Shown here: positions 1 through 12,527 of the stretch, one piece after another
Position numbering within the stretch: position 1 is the first letter of the stretch
Layout: each line of letters opens with the position of its first letter
Source of the DNA: Toxonevra muliebris
Taxonomy: Eukaryota; Arthropoda; Insecta; Diptera; Pallopteridae
Reading direction: 5' to 3'
DNA: 64,000 nt
NCBI GenBank assembly: GCA_963691655.1
Contig: OY829326.1
Span: forward strand, 16,418,878 to 16,482,877
Notes under the pieces: generated by a model
The model's database searches: none
Told to the model about the DNA's origin: nothing
What the model saw: only the letters and a program-made list of their open reading frames with translations
Translations under genes and position numbers: made by a program

Positions 1-2277
1 TTTGCTGCTCAATTTATATTCATATGTATTATTAAGTATACAATACATTTCACTTATAACGTATCCGTTTAAGGGAACCCTGCACTTTCTTGGTCCAAAA
101 TTTTAGTAACTCTTATAGGACTGATAGATTAATAAAAATGTACTTTCTGAATCCAGAATATTTTTGACGTAAACTTAAAGAATTCAAGTAAAAGAACAAA
201 AATTGTGTAATAATTAAAAAAAAACAGGTGTTTTTTTTGTAGCTTCATCGAGTACGATTTGAAAATCGCCATTAACTGGCAAGCAAGATTGCGGGTCACT
301 GGAACGTCTGAATAAAAAAAAGTACTGTAAGAAAAATTATAACTCTGGTACCAGGACATACTACGATTATTTTCTTTCACCAACAATTCACAAAATGGCG
401 GACCGTTAATAGTGGTTCTCTCAAACAATGTTACAAATTAAGGAAAGAGTTAACTAAATTTATATTTTCTAGTCCTGGGGCCATTGTTGTGTGGAAGAAT
501 ATATTTAAATTTCAGACCGAACGAAATTTTTTTTAGTTATAGTTCGCGCTAATGGCAAAAACGTTGTTTTGAGAAAAACGGGTTCAAAGTTTTGGCTATT
601 GGTTTTTAATATATAAAGTATACTTACGTTCGGCGCTATAATCATCTATTTCCTCGAAACTACTAGGACTTTCTCTCTGATATTTTTACAAAAAACTTTT
701 GAAGGACAAATCGATTTTTCAAACCGAAAAAAAATACAGCAGAAGTGGAAACTTTTTGATCTATTAAATGGAATAATATATATTATTTTTTGCCGGTCTC
801 TTAAAGTTCGGGTTAAGCGGAATGTACTGTAAATGTATGTATATCTATCTAACTATCTATCTGATATAGCTACACAAATGTGTACTCATATTCTGTTGTT
901 ATTTAGCACATTCAAGTGAGTACACATGAAAAAAATATACATACTTATATGAAGATATTTGTATTCTTCAAAGAATTCCGTTTTCATTTTCCATATGCAA
1001 AACACGTTGAAAATCTTCAACACACGAAAGTGTAATATGCGACCAAGTCGTTGGCTACAGCTGCGACTGCGGCTACGACTACGGCGACGACGATCGTGCT
1101 TATCGAACGTAAACAACAAGTTTGCAAATTGTGGTGAAAAAGAATACCAGCAACAGCAACAAAAAAAAAGTGGATGAATTTCGTTTTGTATACAATTTCA
1201 GTACCCAACCAAGACCTAGAAATACTACAACAACTGCAATAACAATAAAAAAAACAACAACAAAAAATTAAAGAATATGTAAATATTCTCCATACTTTAA
1301 CTTCGAAAAACCGAAAAAATAAAAACAAAAAGAAGTACTCAAGTAAGCAGAGTATGCGAAATAAAAGCATTTTCCCGCCACCCGTCGGTGCCCACTGTGT
1401 TGGTGTTACTTTGTGTGAAAGAAGTGGAACATTCTCTCTACAAAATGGAACATAAAAGATTAACTGAACAAACCCCGAGTGGCTCTTTATCTACAATTCA
1501 TAATTCTTTTCTTCTGTGCAATCCAAAAGAATTTACTTCTTCTTTTTTTTCTCCTTGTATTGTTGTAGAGTTTTGTTACGCTTTTTGATTATTGATTTCA
1601 TTCTTTTGTAATTTATTGAAATTAAAGTAAGTAACTACGAGTAAATATGCAAACAAATGAAGGCAAGCAATGCAAAATAATTTTAGGTATTATGATTGTA
1701 TGCATATGAAGAGTTATTATGTTATCGGCGTTCAAGCAGAAACCACTAAGTCCAAATTATTATTTTTTAATTAGATCTGTATTAACTAGCTTCTGTAATT
1801 CGAATGACATACTAAATGAGATTTTTGATTATCCAGTTGAAACGTTTACTAATGTGTATATCAATCTGTTGACTTTTTAAGCTTTGCCAGTGCATCTCAG
1901 AAATGAAAAAGTGCACTTAACGCCGACGATATGTAAAAGATTTGGTAACTACACGAGATTAAAAGAGAATGAAAAATATTGCATAAATCAGACTTTGAAA
2001 ATTCATCAAAAATACATTTGGAAACTTATTCCAAAAATAATGACTGATTAACATATGCTGGCCTTAAAACTGCATTTCATAATTTTAAATTATAATGTTT
2101 TACCTGATCTAGGTAAACAGACGTACCATTTTTGGAAGTGTTTATAAATATTAACGATTACATTTAGTAAATATATTTAATTTTCATTTCTGGTACCGGT
2201 TCAAAATGTATTAAAATTAAAAAAAATTTAAAACAATGGAAGTAAAAATTTTATTGTGGCTTGAGAACCTAAAAGGT
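1..2277. other. Non-coding AT-rich region
   Basis: No convincing gene was found. Around 1,040-1,100 the DNA becomes GC-rich and then CA/CAA-rich until about 1,260, which resembles a fly 5' untranslated exon, but no splice partner or start codon context could be fixed. Short open frames here lack similarity to anything I recognise. Confidence 0.5.
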
Positions 2278-2571
2278 TTATGGTTTAGAGTTGGAGGTGG
2301 GCTGGACTAAACCAACGCACTCAGTCAACGAGGACCATTGTGCTATACCCAAGGATAGTACCAGTAGAAGAGAGCAGAGAGACAGGAAATTTATGTGGGG
2401 ATAAATGGGAAGAAGAAAGGTCTGGGGTCTCTCAACCTCGAACTTCTTTGTTTCACTGATGAACCTTAGAAGCTCAGGAAGAGGGAGAGTATGGGCGTTA
2501 TTCATACTCAAGACATTACTACCCAAAAGCCTTAATCTGATTTTCGCAAACTCCGGACAGCTACAAAGAAC
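2278..2571 (-). mobile_element. LINE (Jockey/R1-type) ORF2 C-terminal fragment
   Basis: Reading the minus strand, the frame opens after a stop at about 2,572 with a cysteine-rich knuckle, LCSCPEFAKIRLRLLG, followed by a leucine-rich tail that includes LPLPELLRFISETK. This is the usual end of non-LTR retrotransposon ORF2 proteins, after the RNase H domain: a CxC-PxF zinc-knuckle-like segment followed by a helix ending in FI.ET. Only this 3' end is visible, as expected for a 5'-truncated copy. The family level (Jockey versus R1 or I) cannot be fixed from this piece alone. Confidence 0.6.
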
Positions 2572-3820
2572 CTAAAAGTATGTGTCAAAAATTCGATTTT
2601 AATTTAATGTTGGTTCTATTTTTATTTCCTACTGAATATATGTATTTTCACTTTGAGATTACATTTTTGTTTAATACTGATTCCTTAAGTTATGTTAAAA
2701 ATAAATATTTTTATTGAAAATATCCATAGGTGAAATGTCGCAAATATTCCCTGACCTCAGCATAGAATATACTTAGGTGTGTAGGTACTGCAAATCAATG
2801 CAACCACATATGAGTTTTTTTCCAACAACAATAACAGTAACCCCACCATTAAATGGGAATTAAAATAAAAATGCAACTAAGTATACGACACAAATATGGC
2901 TTCTTTTTTTCATTTTCCTTTTCTGCAAATTATTGTATTGCATTCATTCTAGGTAGGTAGAAGAAACAATTTTAAATGTTAAGTTGTTTTTATTTTTAAC
3001 TTAAAACCGAGTAAAACAACAAATGAATTAAATGGAAATAAAATTTAGAATTTATTGAACTTTGCCATTTCGAATTTTTTACCTCTAGATTTAACTAGAA
3101 ACGACTTAATAATAAATCCATATTAATTTGATTAATTATTGCTACCTAGTACATTAAAATATAATATTTTACTAATTTCAAACCAATGCAGTCTTTGGTC
3201 CATTGATCACAGCATGTTTTGGTTGATTTGTAAATATTGTGTTTATCCGTAGAAATATTAATTAAATTTCGCCCAAGGAGATAATAAAAAAAAGAAGAAA
3301 TTATCGTTCTTTGTTTGCCGCTGTGATTTTTGGTAATAAAGACATAACACACAACTAACTACTCACGCTACACTCAAAGAGAATTGTTTATTTATAATAA
3401 AAATTATAGTGAAAAATAATAAATGCCAATTCTTTCAACAAAGATATTTGTATAAAAAAATCAACTGAAAGAAAAAAAATAACTTATCACACACTCACGC
3501 AAATGCAAAAATTTTTTCCTTTGTGTATAGTCTCTTAGTCTCTCAGCAATTGTTGCTTCAAGATCTTTTAGTTTCAGGCAAAAACTCATATATAAAGTTT
3601 AATTAAGACAATAAACTTGTGCTGGCTGCTATGATCTTCAGTGCAGTGCAAGTCCATTATTTAATTAAGATGCAAGTTGAAGAAATACATATACCATATA
3701 CATGTATACGATAATTGCAGTGAAAATTTAACGAAAAATTTTCTAAAATTTTGTATGTTGATATATTCAAACAAAATGAATTGTGATGGATGTTAGAATT
3801 TTTATTATTTTTCCAGGGAT
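2572..3820. other. Non-coding AT-rich spacer
   Basis: I see nothing gene-like here: homopolymer runs, short AT-rich tracts and no frame with recognisable protein content. Confidence 0.5.
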
Positions 3821-5082
3821 TATACATTCTGTCAAATAAGTACCCGGAAATTTGAAATAAAACACAAACAACTTATCAATCATCTAAATTTATTATATCC
3901 CCTTCAAAATAGGCCCCTTCTGAGGCAATACACTTCTTCCAACGAACAATCCAATCATCGAAACACTTTTTAAAGCTATATTCCGGGATGGCCTTCAGTT
4001 CTCGTTGCGAATTAGTTTTGATGTCTTCAATGCTCTCAAAACGGGTTCCACGAAGTGGTAATTTGAGTTTTGGAAACAGGAAAAAGTCACACGGGGCCAT
4101 ATCTGGAGAGTACGGTGGTTGTTCGATGATATTTGTTGAATTTTTGTTCAAAAACTCGTTCACAATGATCGCTTTGTGCGCTGGTGCATTATCGTGGTGC
4201 AAAATCCAACTGTTGTTCCGCCACAAATCTGGTCTTTTGCGACGAACATTCTCTCTCAAACGCCAAGATAATATTCTTTATTGACGGTTTGGCCCTCCGG
4301 TAAGAATTCCGAATGAACAACACCACGAATATCGAAGAAAACGGTCAGCATCACCTTGATTTTCGATTTGCTTTGGTGCTGTTTTTTCGGTTTCGGTTCA
4401 TTTTTGGCGCGCCATTCCGATGATTGTTGACTTGTTTGCATGTCGTACTCGAAAACCCATGTCTCTTCACCAGTTATGATGCGTTCGATGAACGTTGGAT
4501 CGGAATTTACGCGTTCAAGCATGTCTTCAGCCACCTTACTGCGATTCACTTTTTGAAGAAAATTCAGATCTTTTGGCACCAATCGCGCTGAGACTTTCCG
4601 CATACCCAAAACATCAACCAAAATATATGACGATTTTCGAGCACCATTTCCTTTATTTTGTCGACGTTTTCTTCAGTTGAAGAGGTCGAAGGCCGTCCTG
4701 AACGTGGCAAATAGTTCACTTCTTCTCGCCCCTCTTTGAACGATTTATACCAATCGTAAACTTGAGTTTTCGACATGGTTGAATCACCAAATGTTTTTTT
4801 CAACATTTCCAACGTTTTGGCACAAGAAATTTCATTTGAAACACAAAATTTCGCACAAACTCTTTGTTCGATATTTTTATCCATAGTAAAAATCGCAACG
4901 CACACAAAAGGTTGACTTGTTCTTAATGACGCCGTAACCAAACTAAATGACACATAGCAATAAAAATTCACAGAATAGTGGTTGACAGTTGTGCCAACCT
5001 GGGAAAAAATTTTTTTTGAAATATTCTCAGAGGGAAAATTTAAAATGAGAATTTCCGGGTACTTATTTGACAGAATGTATAA
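3821..5082 (-). mobile_element. mariner element with 32-bp identical terminal repeats
   Basis: The element is bounded by a 32-bp inverted repeat, identical at both ends (3,821-3,852 and 5,050-5,081), which includes the TA target duplication. The minus strand encodes a broken mariner transposase of about 330 residues. The length (about 1.26 kb), TA duplication and single interrupted transposase are typical of a mariner element. The identical ends suggest fairly recent activity of the family, although this copy cannot make an intact protein. Confidence 0.93.
3876..4884 (-). pseudogene. mariner transposase, frameshifted
   Basis: The start is ATG at 4,884 (protein begins MDKNIEQRVCAKFC). An N-terminal helix-turn-helix region includes the linker motif SGRPSTS. 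The frame shifts near 4,620 and again near 4,257, and all three segments match one mariner transposase in order. The DDD catalytic region is visible: ITGEETW, HHDNAPAHK and YSPDMAPCDFFLF. The first catalytic position reads Glu (TGEETW) where the family usually has Asp. The protein ends at 3,876. With two frameshifts and the altered first acid, this copy should not transpose by itself, but its ends could be mobilised in trans. Confidence 0.9.
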
Positions 5083-7300
5083 GGAAAAAGAAAAAATTAT
5101 GTATGTTTCATAAAAATAAATGAATTTAAAATATTGTTTCTGCGCATATGGCTATTATTTAATAAGATATGGTTAATAATCGATGGTTAAGATCACAGAT
5201 GTGCTAACTGCATTTTCCAATCCTTAAACATGTTATCATATCTTTAAAGTTGCATTATTTTAATAAAAATAATTTTCTCATAAAACATTCGAAGCGAGCT
5301 GATTATTTATTAACTTTCATTGACTTGAATGCCTGTAGGTGAATTTTTTATTTAATGTTTTTATGATGATGATCACATTAGACATACATAGATTTCGTAA
5401 TCATAGTGACGTTAGTCATAGTTTTAGATTTCATTCAGTTAATTCCATTCAGTTGAGTAACCAATGTATGCACAGTATTTAATAACTAGCTATATAGCAA
5501 TTCAGCAGCTAGTTATGTGAGAAAAAGCTAACATATTATAGTTAGTATATATGATGCTGATGATGACTCATAATTCCATATTCCTGTCTCTTTTTGTTTT
5601 GCTTTTGCAATAATATTAATAATAATAAGCTATTTTTCATTTCTTTCAAAATTGACAACTTTTTCTTGTAGTTTGTTTTTTTTTTTTAGCTATTTATAAA
5701 TAAGCTTTGTCTTGTGTACCCACACTACTCAGTCTCCTTTTCTACATTTTACATTAGAGTTTCTTGTTAACATTTTTAAAGTTTCCATTCATTATAATAC
5801 CAAGGTTTTATTTTTTTTATTTTTGTGTGTTTTTTGGTTTTGTGTTTAACAGGAAATACTTAAATTTTATCGTACCAAAATGGTCGGCTAGAAGAAAAAA
5901 TATTGAAAAATATATACATATAAAAATTAAATAACACACTCAAAACAGAAACATTTATTACTTGCGAAATAATTAATAATATGTACAAATGTATAGAATA
6001 ATATATAAAATTTTTATTTATTTTGTTATGCAAATAAAAATTAAGTAAAACCTTCTATATTTTTGATATTTCATTTCCTTCGTCGTTCCTCAAAAACAAA
6101 CTTATCTACAATATATTTTTATCAGCGCAATTGTTAGACGCAATTCAGTACGTACATATTTGAATAACATAAATGAAATGTTGGGGGAAAAAAGTACCCA
6201 AATTTAAAAGGCGAATTTGTTTTTGTGTTTTCTTTTTTTCTTCTAATTAAAAAGTATCATAACTCACACAATCAAAGCCACTCAATGCATTACGAGAATA
6301 TCATACGCAACCAATTACTTATGTATGTTAAAATTTCAATTATTTGGCAGTTAAACGATGAGAATTTCTTGTATCACACGATTGAATTCTTATCACGTGA
6401 TAACAATACCAAAAACATTTAATTGACAGAAACTGAAAGATATGACACACACATGCACACGCTAGATATAAGTAAATGTGTAGTAGTACTTTTACTCGTA
6501 ATAATGTAACCATGCAATTTAAATTTGAACAAGAAGAAACGAGTAGGAGTAAATAACGAGTGAGTGTGGTAAAGTGGTGAAGAGAGTGTATTGAAAATCA
6601 TCATTAAAACATTTGTGCATACATAACTTTCAAATTGAAAATTGAAAAATTCCAAAGAAGAAGCCCACAATATTGTTGTTGTTTTTGTTGTTATTTCGTG
6701 ACAAATTGCTAATGGTAACGAATGAGATGGTAGTATATCTACATATGTACATACGTCTATATGTTTGTAAAGCTAACATAAATATTGAGAACAAAGTATT
6801 GTCATTGAAAATTAATTGGATTCCAATGCAAGAACCATGACGATGTTTGTTATTTTTTTTTCCAAATGTTGGATGTAAAATGAAATCAGTTTAGTTTTTA
6901 TTTTTTTTTTCGACCATTTTAAAATTCCTATTTAGATTTTTAAAATTTTTTAAAAGGGTTCAAAGCATCGTTATATGCCTATTTGATATTATTTACACAA
7001 ATGAATTTTTCAATGTCTTTTTAAAAGAATAAAATTATAATGTGTTTTTAATTACTATAATTGAACTCAATTTAAATTTAAAGAAACCAGTTAAATATTA
7101 CACAAATACGAATACAAACAATAAGCAAAGGGTAACGCAAATATTTATTTCATTTTCATTATTTTCTATTGCCCAATAACGACTACATACATAGTGTTTG
7201 TTAAGTCAAGTGAGTAAGTAACCTTATGAAATTTTATTATTTTGTAATATTCAAATTTAAAAATAACAAAAATTAAATATTTCAATTTGAAATAACTTTT
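5083..7300. other. Non-coding AT-rich spacer
   Basis: No gene is recognisable. The sequence is mostly A/T tracts with poly-T runs and scattered short repeats. Confidence 0.5.
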
Positions 7301-7311
7301 GTGCCAACCAA

Positions 7312-7645
7312 TTAGGAGATAAGACATTTAGCTGTCCTAATGAAGGCGAGAACATATTTGGTATAAGAGAATCTGATTGCATCGGCCAATAAAAAGTTAT
7401 TGAAACTAGCCCTGTTCTGTCGACCCAGGGCTGGACATTCAAACAAAATGTGATTTGTCGTCTTGTCATCTTACATACGCAGGCCATACTTTCTCCCAAA
7501 CTTATTTGGTAGACATCTGTCTAGATATGTATCTACTAGCAAGTGCGCTTTGCCACATGCACATGGGGTTTTAAGGCTCCCAACAAGTTCCCTATACGCA
7601 AACCATTTCTTCCTTGCCAACTCGATAGTCAATTTTGTGGAAGTC
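7312..7645 (-). mobile_element. LINE ORF2 C-terminal fragment
   Basis: On the minus strand a frame ends at the stop 7,314-7,312. It carries DDKTTNHILFECPALGRQ, a Cys/His knuckle of the kind that follows RNase H in Jockey-type LINE ORF2 proteins, then a helical tail ending in KCLIS. Sequence upstream on the same strand, to about 7,645, looks like the preceding part of that protein but is frameshifted. It is probably a 5'-truncated, decayed copy. Confidence 0.5.
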
Positions 7646-7649
7646 TAAT

Positions 7650-9000
7650 GTCCATAACCGACAAATTCTTCTGACTAGTTCATCGACAACTTCATTAAGA
7701 ACCGTTCACATATTACGTAACGAAATTTTTAACTGATTTTCCCCCATTGGTCCTAACGCAACGTAACAAAACGGTCCGCCTAACAAGAGTAATTTAAGTA
7801 CCTCCGGGCTGTCAAAGAAAATAAGTGAGAACTTTTTCCTTTTAGCTCCTTTTGAAAATTTATTTTGAGACAAAAACAGTAGGTCAAATGCCTAGGTGCT
7901 AGTGCTGAGTCCAAAGATGCCAGTACTGAACTGCATACCATTTTCGAACCGCCTGTGCACGAATTATGAACGAAGTGACAGAAGTTAAAACTTTGGCTAT
8001 TCATTCAGAAATTTCACTCAGAATGCTCAGATGATCAGTGTCACCTCTTCGGAAAATAAGATACCATTCTACTCTCCAAAAACTCATACTCTAATCACTG
8101 AGCTAATCACTTTAACCATATAAAATGAAATTTACTGATGTTGAAATAAATAAATTATACCCTGATGATGATGATGGTTTATATAAAACTACAACTGCCT
8201 CCTTAGCCTAACCTTAAAATTAATCAAAAGTCCGTTAAATAAATCCGTTACATTCGAAATCATTTAAATTTGGCAAACAACCCAACAATAACTATGTAGC
8301 TATATTTTTGTTTTATTGAATCTGCCTACCCCATATTGTGTTAAATCATTAATCGTTGAAGCAAATATCCCAGCTTTAATAATAAATATTTACAAATAAC
8401 ATTTTTGATTAATATTAATGAATTCACTACACCCCATAACCTAAATTTTCAATGTTTTCAATTGAATTCAATATCATCATGGTACGTATGCACATCATAC
8501 TAGAATGGTACTACAAATTCTATAATTTCATTTTTCAAGTTTTTATTTTTATGCGAATTGTTTTCTTTTGAATCTTTTTATGATTTATTTGTGTATCAAA
8601 AAGTACAAGAAGCTAATGTGTCATTAAGAGAAAAAAGAGAAAAAACGCTGATAAAAATATAATAGTAGAAGAACAAAATATATATTTATAAAGCCGTAGA
8701 GTTATAAAATATTTTATTGCAAAATAATGACATCATCATAAAAAAATCTTTTTTAAATTGTAGCTCAGAGTTATTTGCAAAAAAAATTAGTTAAAGATAC
8801 TCATTTTGATACTTTTTTTTTACTTCTTGTGCTGTCGCTGTTGGTTGTAGATTTATTTTATTTTTATGATTGTTGTTTAACTCCCCTCAGATTGGTTGTT
8901 GTTTGTTTTTTTAGTTTCTTTTTTTTTGTATTTATTTTATTTGTATTTATTTTTTTGTTGAAAGATTTATGACATCATCAGCGTGATTGTCATGCCGATC
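7650..9000. other. Non-coding spacer with a TACGTAACG-containing repeat
   Basis: Around 7,700-7,780 the DNA contains an ATTACGTAACG motif followed by pyrimidine-rich sequence. A similar CACATTACGTAACGCAA block occurs near 59,373, so this is probably a dispersed repeat. Nothing gene-like is visible in the rest. Confidence 0.4.
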
Positions 9001-9056
9001 TTGTTTGTTTGTTGGTCAGCCGGTCGATTGTTGAAAATAAAGTTTAGTTAGTTGGC

Positions 9057-9068
9057 TGCGCATGCGCA
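9057..9068. promoter_or_regulatory. NRF-1/Ewg-type palindrome
   Basis: TGCGCATGCGCA is a perfect 12-bp palindrome matching the YGCGCATGCGCR consensus of NRF-1, whose fly orthologue is Erect wing. It lies in a locally GC-rich patch about 170 bp upstream of a TATA-like box. Binding is inferred from the consensus only. Confidence 0.45.
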
Positions 9069-9234
9069 ACTTGCGCTATTGTAGTAAACTTTTGCTGTAG
9101 TTAGTTAAGCTAAGTGCGCTCATTGTTTTTGTCTGCCTGTCAGTCCACGTCTCTGTCTATCTGTCTGTTTGCCTAACATGCAAACGCTCTGATTATTCAG
9201 TTTGTTTCGTTGCGGTTCGGGGGCATTACTTGTT

Positions 9235-9268
9235 TATAAAAGTATCTAGATGCGCATTTACAGTGATT
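9235..9268 (+). promoter_or_regulatory. Candidate TATA/Inr core promoter
   Basis: TATAAAAG at 9,235-9,242 is followed by an initiator-like TTACAGTGATTT with its A at 9,262, 27 bp downstream of the first T of the box, which is near canonical spacing. The surrounding 8,990-9,250 is GC-rich compared with its flanks and carries an NRF-1-type palindrome. It could be a distal promoter of kst or of a non-coding transcript. No spliced product was traced. Confidence 0.35.
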
Positions 9269-9329
9269 TCTACAGGCTGATTAACTAACTGCGTTATATG
9301 AAACTCAAATGACAACAAAATCCATAAAA

Positions 9330-10269
9330 CAGTAGAAAAAAATCAGTTTGAATTTAATGCGAATTTATTTTAAATTGCAAATTGTTGTTAGTCATTTAAG
9401 TCACAATCCCCAGTCGCAGGAGAAAGAGAGAGAGCAACGGAAGCACCAAAAGAGTGAACTGGGTAGCGAGTTATTATCCCAAAACAATTGTATTTGTTCG
9501 TAACCATTGAACTTGATGATGTCTATAAAATGTGAATGAAATTGTGATGATAATCATGATGATGATAATGGCCATGATCTTCACCGATCGTTGTCGCCAT
9601 TCGAACACTCGAACTGCTTAAATCTGTTTGCTTTTTATATTTGACGGTTAATTTGGCGCCATTTTGCACATACACATCAGCATTTAGATGAGCCAATAAT
9701 ATTTTCTAATAAAAATTTTCAAACTTGACTTTTTTTTTTTGCAATTTTTGCGATCCAAGTATTTTTAATGTGAAATTCAGTGAAATTATTTATTTAACAT
9801 TCTAGTCGCCAATAACAGAATTCTATTTTACTGTATGTTAACTAATATTATGATAAATTTTTGTTGATGTTTTGTAATTCTATTCAATTGTCTCTGAATT
9901 TTAAATAGATAGCTTCTAAAAAATCATTCAATAAATTCACTGAATTTACTGAGGATGAGGTAATTTTATGCATGTATTTTTGGTGAATTGAAGCGTCAAA
10001 CTTTCATGATTTTGATACTTAATTTTTTTTCGAAATTTTTTTAAGAATATTCATGTCTAGAATTTTAAAATGACATACTATACACTCATGAAAAGTTATG
10101 TTAACCAGTTAGTTATCTTTGTTCCCATCGTATTTAATTAAATATGTATTGCTAATATTATTTTTATTAATTTTTTAAATGATTTTTATATGCAAATGTT
10201 TGTAGGTCTCCAATGAGAAATTTTTCCATTCATGTAAGAATTTTAAATCGGTTTTTTTCTATTTATATC
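9330..10269. other. Non-coding spacer
   Basis: No gene is recognisable. A purine-rich stretch with GAGAGAGAG occurs near 9,420-9,440; the rest is AT-rich. Confidence 0.45.
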
Positions 10270-11050
10270 TAAAGGGTGTTTTTTTTAGAAGTGTGGTTTT
10301 CAATCTGGCAATATTTTTTTCGGAGTTGGTCTTTTTGACAGCTGTCGCTTGATTTATCTTCAGTTTGGTTTGCCATTTCATAATGAATATACTTACTCCT
10401 GAACAACGTTTGCAAATTTATTACCAAAATAATGGTTCGGTTCGCGCAACACATCGCGCGCTGCGTCCAATATTCGGTCGACATAATCGCCCAGCAGAGT
10501 CGGCAATTCGAGCAACCATGGATCGGTTTCGCACCACGTTTACTCTAGTGAATAATGCGTATCCTCAGAGATGCCATACAGTGCGCACCGACGCACTGTA
10601 TGTCCAGACGCTATTGCTGCTGTGGAGCAGAGTATCGAAGAAGACCCGAATGAGTCCATCCGTCATCGCGCGCAACAGTTGGAGCTGTGCCCATCCACTT
10701 TATGGAAGATTTTACGGAAGGATCTTGGTTTGCGGACTTACAAAAGCAAGCTCGTGCAAGAATTGAAGCCGAACGACCATCAAGCGCATCGCACGTTCGG
10801 TGAATTGGCCGAAAACGAGATGACCACCGATCCCGATTTTCACAAGAAAGTTTTGTTCAGCGATAAAGCTCACTTTTGGTTGAATGGGTACGTTAATAAG
10901 CAAAATTGTCGCATTTGGAGTGATGATAATCCACAAGCCATTGTTGAGACGCCGTTACATCCTCAAAAAGTCACTGGTTGGTGTTCTCTATGGGCTTAGG
11001 GAATCGTTGGTCCATATTTCTTCAAATATGAAGCCCGCCATCAAAATCAA
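10270..11050 (+). mobile_element. Truncated DDE transposon (DUF4817-type helix-turn-helix)
   Basis: The left end reads TAAAGGGTG followed by a T run, matching the end of the fossil at 27,583-28,190. A transposase starts at ATG 10,383 (MNILTPEQRLQIYYQNNGSV) with the helix-turn-helix seen in DUF4817 transposases. One frameshift occurs near 10,600; the second frame continues through LCPSTLWKILRKDLG to FSDKAHFWLNGYVNKQ and ends at a stop at 10,999. The first catalytic motif, usually FSDEAHF, is followed here by Lys. The second and third acidic motifs are missing and no right terminal repeat follows, so the 3' part is deleted. Confidence 0.8.
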
Positions 11051-11242
11051 AAAGTGTCACTTTGAAATCATAACAATCAATTCAACATTATAGAATCTGA
11101 ATTGCAAGTTGAAAATAAAAAAAGTTTAATTTTAATATCAGAAAATATAATTTTAAAATGAAAGGACAAATGTTTGGGCCTTTATTCGTCAAAGCTTAAT
11201 CGCTTTTAGTCCGCAAGGAACAAAGTAAAAATATGCATTAAA

Positions 11243-12527
11243 TATTGGGAGTATGAATGTATAAACTCGTATTTTTTTCGTAATTTGGACATTTATTGTG
11301 AAAAAGTGATTATAAATTTATTCTTTAAAGTATTGTCCATCGTTAGCCACAACCATCTTTCTGGTAGCATACGGATTCCGCGTCGAAAGAACTCCTCCTC
11401 TTTTGAGGCTATCCACGAATCGACCCATTTTTTGAGTTCTTCGAAAGAACGGAAGTGCTGTTCAGCCAGGCCATATGCCATCGATCGGAACAAGTGGTAA
11501 TCAGAAGAAGCAATGTCTGGAGAATACGGCGGGTGGGGTAGCACTTCCCATTTCAGAGTTTCCAAGTATGTTTTTACTTGCCTTGCAACATGCGGCCGAG
11601 CATTGTCGTGCTGAAGAATAACTTCGTCGTGTCTACTCTCTTATTCTGCCCCTTATCCTTTAATGCTCGGCTCAAACACATCAATTGCAGTCGGTAGCGG
11701 TCGCCAGGGATCGTTTCATTCGGTTTCAACAGCTCATAATACGCGACACCTTTCATATCCCACCAAATACACAGCATGAGCTTGGATCGATGGATGTTCG
11801 GCTTTGCCGTTGATGTTGATGCATGTCCGGGCGGTACCTATGATTTTTTACGCTTTGGGTTATCGTAACGTATCCACTTTTCATCGCCAGTCACAATACG
11901 ATGCAGAAACCCCTTTCTTTCTTTTCTGTCGCTCAATCAGCAGTTCACATGTGAAAAATCGTCGTTCGACGTCTCTCGACTTCAATTCGTACGGCACCCA
12001 ATTTCCTTGCTTTTAAATCATCCCCAATGCTTTTAATCGTTTAGAAATGGTTGATTGATCAACTCCTAAAGATTCTGCAAGTTCTTGTTGCGTTTGACAT
12101 GAATGTTCTTCGAGTAATGCCTTCAATTCTTCATCTTCGAACTTTTTCGGGCCGCCTGAACGTTCCCTGTCTTCAACATCAAAATCACCCCTTTTGAAAC
12201 GGGCATACCACACCTGACACATTCTAACGTCTATAGCACATCCAGGATAAGCTTCAGTGAGTAAAGAATGTGCTTCAGTTGCGTTTTTCTTTAAATGAAA
12301 GAAACAAATTAAAACTTCCCGCAAATGTTGTTTTGTTGGCACGAAATTCGACATTTTCAGCTATAGTAAAACACTTTTGTAAAACTATGAAAATTCTTTG
12401 ACAGATCAATTCTTATAGTATTTTTGGCGCTCTTCGAGATAGAATAGCTGTCAATGTCAAAAAAATGGCGCGTATGATAGATATGAAGTTAGTCACAATT
12501 ACGAGCTTATACATTCATACTCCAATA
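11243..12527 (-). mobile_element. Mos1-like mariner element
   Basis: Terminal inverted repeats of about 27 bp bound the element: TATTGGGAGTATGAATG at 11,243 and its near-complement ending at 12,527, with one extra G in the left copy. Both ends coincide with TA. The size (about 1.29 kb) and the minus-strand transposase fit a mauritiana-type mariner. Confidence 0.9.
11293..12354 (-). pseudogene. Mos1-like mariner transposase, inactivated
   Basis: The start is ATG at 12,354 (MSNFVPTKQHLREVLICFFH). The N-terminal paired-like helix-turn-helix includes CQVWYARFKRGDFDVEDRE. Catalytic motifs are visible in order on the minus strand: VTGDEKW (about 11,870-11,893), QHDNARPHVAR (about 11,581-11,617) and PYSPDIASSDYHLF. 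Disruptions are an in-frame stop at about 12,014, a one-base insertion in a G run near 11,912, a further stop near 11,848 and a frameshift near 11,640. All three catalytic Asp codons survive, so the copy decayed by scattered hits. Confidence 0.9.

Noticed and set aside
959..1370. Arg-rich and Phe/Cys-rich frames near 1 kb on both strands
   Set aside because: Composition comes from CGA/CAA-type simple sequence. Without splice or protein support it is more likely an untranslated exon or just simple repeat.
10269..10484. Minus-strand 71-codon frame at the DUF4817-type element
   Set aside because: It is antisense to the recognisable helix-turn-helix of the transposase.
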